Below are positions 59,945-64,000 of a stretch of DNA of 64,000 nucleotides, piece after piece; the stretch's first letter is position 1, and the number at the start of each line of letters is the position of its first letter. Under the pieces are notes generated by a model, which saw only the letters and a program-made list of their open reading frames with translations, had not been told where the DNA came from and made no database searches. The stretch is from NCBI GenBank assembly GCA_025331125.1, contig JAOALB010000114.1:1-64000 (forward strand), read 5' to 3'. Source of the DNA: Mycogone perniciosa. Taxonomy: Eukaryota; Ascomycota; Sordariomycetes; Hypocreales; Hypocreaceae. Made by a program: the position numbers and the translations under genes.

Positions 59945-60725
59945 TTCGAGTGACTTGGCGAATCAGACAACAAATATCTTGGATGGGAATCTCTGAATCG
60001 AGAGGTAATCTTGGGTACTGGTGTAATGGAATGTTGGATCTCTTGAGCATGGGATATCAAGACTTCCATCCTCTGAGGTGCCGGAAGGAGAAGGGTTGAT
60101 ATAGAGAAGCCTTCTCTCCGTAGGACTGCTCGACGAGGAGGACCAAACTGAGCTCGAGCGAACAACGCAGGTCTCAGTCGATCAACTCCAATGCGGCTGG
60201 ATTAGGCCGGAATGCAAGGGTAGAAGGCGGGGCTTTCTCGCCGCCGTTATCATCGTGCTTATTGTTGCTGGTGTCATATCTTCCTGTATGTCCCCGTCTC
60301 AAGAACGACTTTGCCCCGCCCAGAAGAGCCGGACCCCAGAGACACAAACAGAGACACACAGAGTGATTGGGCCAAGGCTCATAAACCTTGTTTATGCAGA
60401 CGCCTGAATCACCTCACCGATTGGGCGAGGATTTCGATTTGAGCACGTTTGATTGCCAAGGAAGCATACTCATACAGGTGTTGGGGAGGATGGTCAGACA
60501 TGCTATTGACCACAAAAACAGGGAAGGCCAGGGTAAACGGCTCTGTCTCATCCGTAAGAAGCAATACCCCATAGATGGTTTCCGGACAGTATGTACTCCA
60601 TACGGAGTACATTAAGCACACTTGTGAGGTTTCCACATTGCTTGCTTGAACTTGGATATCTTCCGGCTTCAATTCCGAACCTCTTTGGTATCTTTACGAC
60701 TTGGTCGAAACAACGAATCAGCAAA
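59945..60725. other. Intergenic, one palindromic TACGGAGTA site
   Basis: No gene. GTACTCC ATAC GGAGTAC (60593-60610) is a near-perfect palindrome built from the recurrent motif. Confidence 0.4.
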
Positions 60726-60799
60726 TCCTCTGTGGCGCAATTGGCTAGCGCGTCTGACTGTTAATCAGGAGGTTGGAAGTTCGAGCCTTCCCGGAGGAG
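60726..60799 (+). tRNA. tRNA-Asn (anticodon GTT)
   Basis: A 74-base cloverleaf without intron. Acceptor TCCTCTG pairs with CGGAGGA (one T-G wobble). The D arm is GCGC..GCGC. The anticodon stem TCTGA/TCAGG encloses loop CTGTTAA with anticodon GTT. The T arm GGAAG/CTTCC encloses TTCGAGC. The discriminator base is G. Confidence 0.95.
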
Positions 60800-63700
60800 A
60801 TCTGATTTGATCTGTCATTTTTGCATGCATGCGTTGTTTTTTTGTGTTTTGGCCCGTGTTTGGGGGCCGTCATCTTTGTCTTATCTGGGGCCGTGATAGC
60901 ATCACTTCGCCCCACCTATGCGGCTTTGGACAGAAGAAGCAATGACAAGGGGAGATTTACTCGTACATTTTTGCACTCCGCACGGAGTACTCGTCATCCC
61001 TTCGGATACATGGATGCGTAGATCACGCTATGCAAGGAAGAAAGTGGTGTCATTACCATATGTATTTCTAAATATAAGTCCGAAATACTTCGTCGGGGTG
61101 GATAAGGAAGAAGGCTGCCGAGACTGATGCCGCAGGATAGATAATATTGGTTCACTGCATATAACCAACCATTTATCAGTTTTCATGCAGCTCTTTTGCA
61201 AAAAGCAAGAAGCCATGGGGCATACTCAATCAAGTACGGAGCACGTAGGTAAGTGTTTATGCAGATACTACTACGGAGTATAGGGCGGAATTTGCCCGGA
61301 CAGGGGTGTTTAGCAAATCGGACTGATTCAAGTGCCTTCAGAATGCACTTTAACATGCATCATGCAAGTCCTTATACAGGTTTTTTGCCAGGTGAGTGCA
61401 TATCAAGGGCAGCCTACCACCCCGTCATGTTTCCTCCACTATTATGCAGACACCTACTACTTCGTACTCCACACACACACTTTGGCAAGAGACGAGACTC
61501 ACGGCGTAAAGAGTTGCTGTTGTTGGCCGTGCTGGACAGTACTGACAGGGTAGATCCATGTACAGAGTCAGACACATGTACAGAGTCAAACACATGCACA
61601 GACTAGGAAGTAAACACATGTACTTTGTACAGAGTAAAACCAAAACGGGGAATTCCGGATACCAATATGCACCTGTGCTTGAGCTGTCGGCATCTCTGCA
61701 TGTTGGTCTGGTCTCTCTACTTGTAGAGTCTAGACAGCGGCTTCGGTGCCGAATGACCAGCAGCTACCCGAGTGGGTCCCTGGAGCCGGCCTCTGCGCGC
61801 GCTTCCGGAACACGAATCCGAGACATTGATGAGAGCATTCTCAAGATAAGAGTCAAGAGTCAAGAGTCAAGAGTCAAGAGGAAAGGTTACAGAAAACAAA
61901 CATTCATGCAGAGGGCGCTAATTTAGGATATTCTTCCATCATGGCTGCATGTTCACCAACCTTGGCAATCCAGAGAGACAAGTCGTATGAGCTGGGCAAC
62001 AATCTGCGGAATCAGCCCGAATGTCCTCATCCGGGATGACGAGCCGGAGATCCCGTCGATGTTGCCTTTATGCATCTGTATATGGTCATCTGCTCTTAGG
62101 TACGAAGTACATACTTGGTGCTTGAGTGTCCTACGGCTTCTCATCGACTTAGTAACTGTGAGAACACACAACTGGGTTGAGTCCGGCTGAGGCACAATGC
62201 TATCGTCTTGGCGATTTCACTTCCATGTGCTTCGCATCTGGATCGAGAGTGGCCACGGACTCATACTTGCGTGTGTCCCCCTGTAACTTCGCCTCACTTT
62301 TGCAAACCTTGAAAATGCAAACCGAATCGAGGCTTGCTTGGCGAAATGGTCTTTTTCGGTCAACAATCCGGCGATTTTGTCTCCACGTATCTCTCTGTCT
62401 CTGATGTCGGATGGGCCTCCTGCATGTTTCCTCGATCCTTGCAGGGAACAACATCACATGCCAGCTGTTCTTTTCTTCCTCACTGGTTACAGTACGAGAT
62501 ATTGGCTGGGCACATACGAGTGGGCGGGGGGAAACTCCATCTTCACCAATAATCTCTGACTCTTTGACACACTCTGCCGTCTGGCGTAACCTCGAGAAGA
62601 GTACATACCTAAAAAGGTATATAAGTGAATAGGTTCCAGTTTCGCAAAACACCCCTGTTTGCTCCCTTGTAAGTACATGTTGATCGGATAGGCCCCCACA
62701 ACCCCACTTGTCTTTTCGCTCTCTCCTCGATATTACCAGGTAGGGAAGGTTCCTTGCACATCTGCGAGGTGTTCAAATCACTTCGCTACACAGCATTACT
62801 ATTGGATGTCTCATGGGTGGGTGGGTGAATCCCCCTCCCCCCCAGCATCTTCATCAAATGTCTCGGACTCTTTGACAATCTGAGTGGACACTGCTACTAC
62901 CCGATCCGATAACAGTTGAAACTAGGGAGGAGTTGTAGGGATTGTTGGCCCTTGCGTCCTACAAGCCAGTCATGATCCTGCACGCTTCATATGTATCACA
63001 TGTGGCAGAGGGGGGCTATGGAGTCATGTATCGCTTTGCAGGCCGAACAAGTACGAGTAAGCACAAACATACATGGGGGGGGCCTGGCCAATACGAAGCC
63101 CAATATTACGACAAGGCTGTGTGTCCCGTCTGCCACTCAGCCATTCGCAAGCCACAAGTGCCGGATGGCGATTGCCCGGGGATTACCGGAGATCATCCTA
63201 GACCTGAAAGGTATCATTGCATGAGCGAGATGATTTATGTAGTTTCGTGGCGCTCGAAATGTTTAATCTCTCTCGGTCCGGAAGTGGGAGGAGGCATTTG
63301 AAATCCGTGGGCTGGCTACGCGTAGGTCTATGTACGCATTCTTCTGCCTACGAGTTAAGTCAATGGCGTGTAATACTACTCCGCACGGAGGACATTATGT
63401 GAGGAGAGATGAGAAAGGAGTAACTGATGGGTTACACGACATGAGAGCTGAATGAAACAAACCGCTAATTGGTGGCCGTGTTCAGAGGTACAGTAATATT
63501 ACTCAAGTCGCTGTACTTAAACTTCTAGTTATTCCATGACAAGATTATTGTTCAGTTACATGCTTAGTAGAAGCGGTGAATTGTAGTAGAACAGGCAATG
63601 CATAACTATTCCGTTGCTGTTTGTGATCTTTGTGATCCTTGTGAAGTGTAGGACAGCACAACTGTCGAGCACAAAATCCTGGGGAAACGGTCCGATGCTA

Positions 63701-64000
63701 CCCTGAAGAAGACGACGTCTCTAGACATGGCATACATGAGCACGAGGATAGATGTCACATAAAGATACAGTAAAGTGGTGACAGGAAATTGCAAGAAGGT
63801 GACAAATGTAGTATTCTAGTATTTAGAAGTTTAGAGGAATAAGCAATGTAGAAAAAGTGTTCCCGTATAGATAGATGATGATGAAGTATAAATCCCGTTC
63901 TTTCTAAAGTAGTTCCCCCTATTGACTGCCCCCTAACGTCCTGCTAGGCGATGTGTTTCTTCTAACTGTTGCTGCCGCTCCTGCCGGCCGAAAGATGAGG
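60800..64000. other. Long stretch without a supported gene
   Basis: Many open frames of 60-150 codons overlap on both strands and none shows family features or believable splicing. It contains TACGGAGTA at 61272, an AGAGTCA array at 61849-61876 and a short ACAGAGTCARACACATG repeat near 61559-61600. A gene beginning beyond 64,000 is possible. Confidence 0.4.
61849..61876. repeat. Heptanucleotide tandem repeat AGAGTCA, four units
   Basis: Four perfect head-to-tail units followed by AGAG. Non-coding context. Confidence 0.9.

Overview
The window comes from a filamentous ascomycete (Pezizomycotina). The support is short spliceosomal introns (about 50-105 bp) with GT..AG ends and CTAAC/CTGAC-like branch points, fungal gene families (an OPT transporter, a 574-residue ATP sulfurylase with an APS-kinase-like tail, F-box/ankyrin and kinase/ankyrin proteins), and a long AT-rich block bearing the C-to-T/G-to-A pattern of repeat-induced point mutation (RIP). 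I do not name a species.

Positions 1-540 are ordinary sequence with an imperfect tandem duplication. About 540-23,110 is a RIP-degraded transposon graveyard with no intact gene, but its structure can still be read. It holds a 466-bp miniature LTR element (1723-2188, two 119-bp LTRs, matching 5-bp target duplications) and a minus-strand chromodomain Ty3/gypsy element (2245-8837, 162-bp LTRs, target duplication ATTAA). It also holds a plus-strand chromodomain Ty3/gypsy element (12254-20073, 376-bp LTRs) and a solo 119-bp LTR (22146-22264). Two inverted copies of a 391/393-bp TA-flanked, Tc1/mariner-like MITE lie at 9512-9902 and 19384-19776. The second MITE sits inside the 3' LTR of the plus-strand element, and the 5' LTR preserves the empty site.

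From 23.2 kb the sequence is gene-bearing. In order: a YjjX-like non-canonical purine NTPase (+); a five-exon oligopeptide transporter (+); a broken APH-family phosphotransferase remnant (-); a three-exon secreted, probably GPI-anchored protein (-); a 5'-truncated LINE with an (AATC)n tail; a PD-(D/E)XK-like remnant (+); a probable AGC pseudokinase fused to ankyrin repeats (-); a TDP2-like endonuclease/exonuclease/phosphatase protein whose upstream part looks frameshifted (+); an unrecognised 608-residue coiled-coil/Cys-rich protein (-); a four-exon short-chain dehydrogenase (-); an 870-residue Arg/Asp/Ser-rich protein of unknown function (-); ATP sulfurylase (-, five exons) with a perfect CYS3/MetR-type palindrome upstream; an F-box-like/ankyrin protein (-); and tRNA-Asn(GTT) (+).

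The genes look like independent single units with wide spacers rather than a pathway cluster. Only ATP sulfurylase is clearly a primary-metabolism gene. The ankyrin proteins, gene remnants, LINE fragment, minisatellites and scattered TACGGAGTA motifs suggest a fast-evolving, possibly subtelomeric or dispensable neighbourhood next to a heterochromatin block. No operon-like or CRISPR-like system is present.
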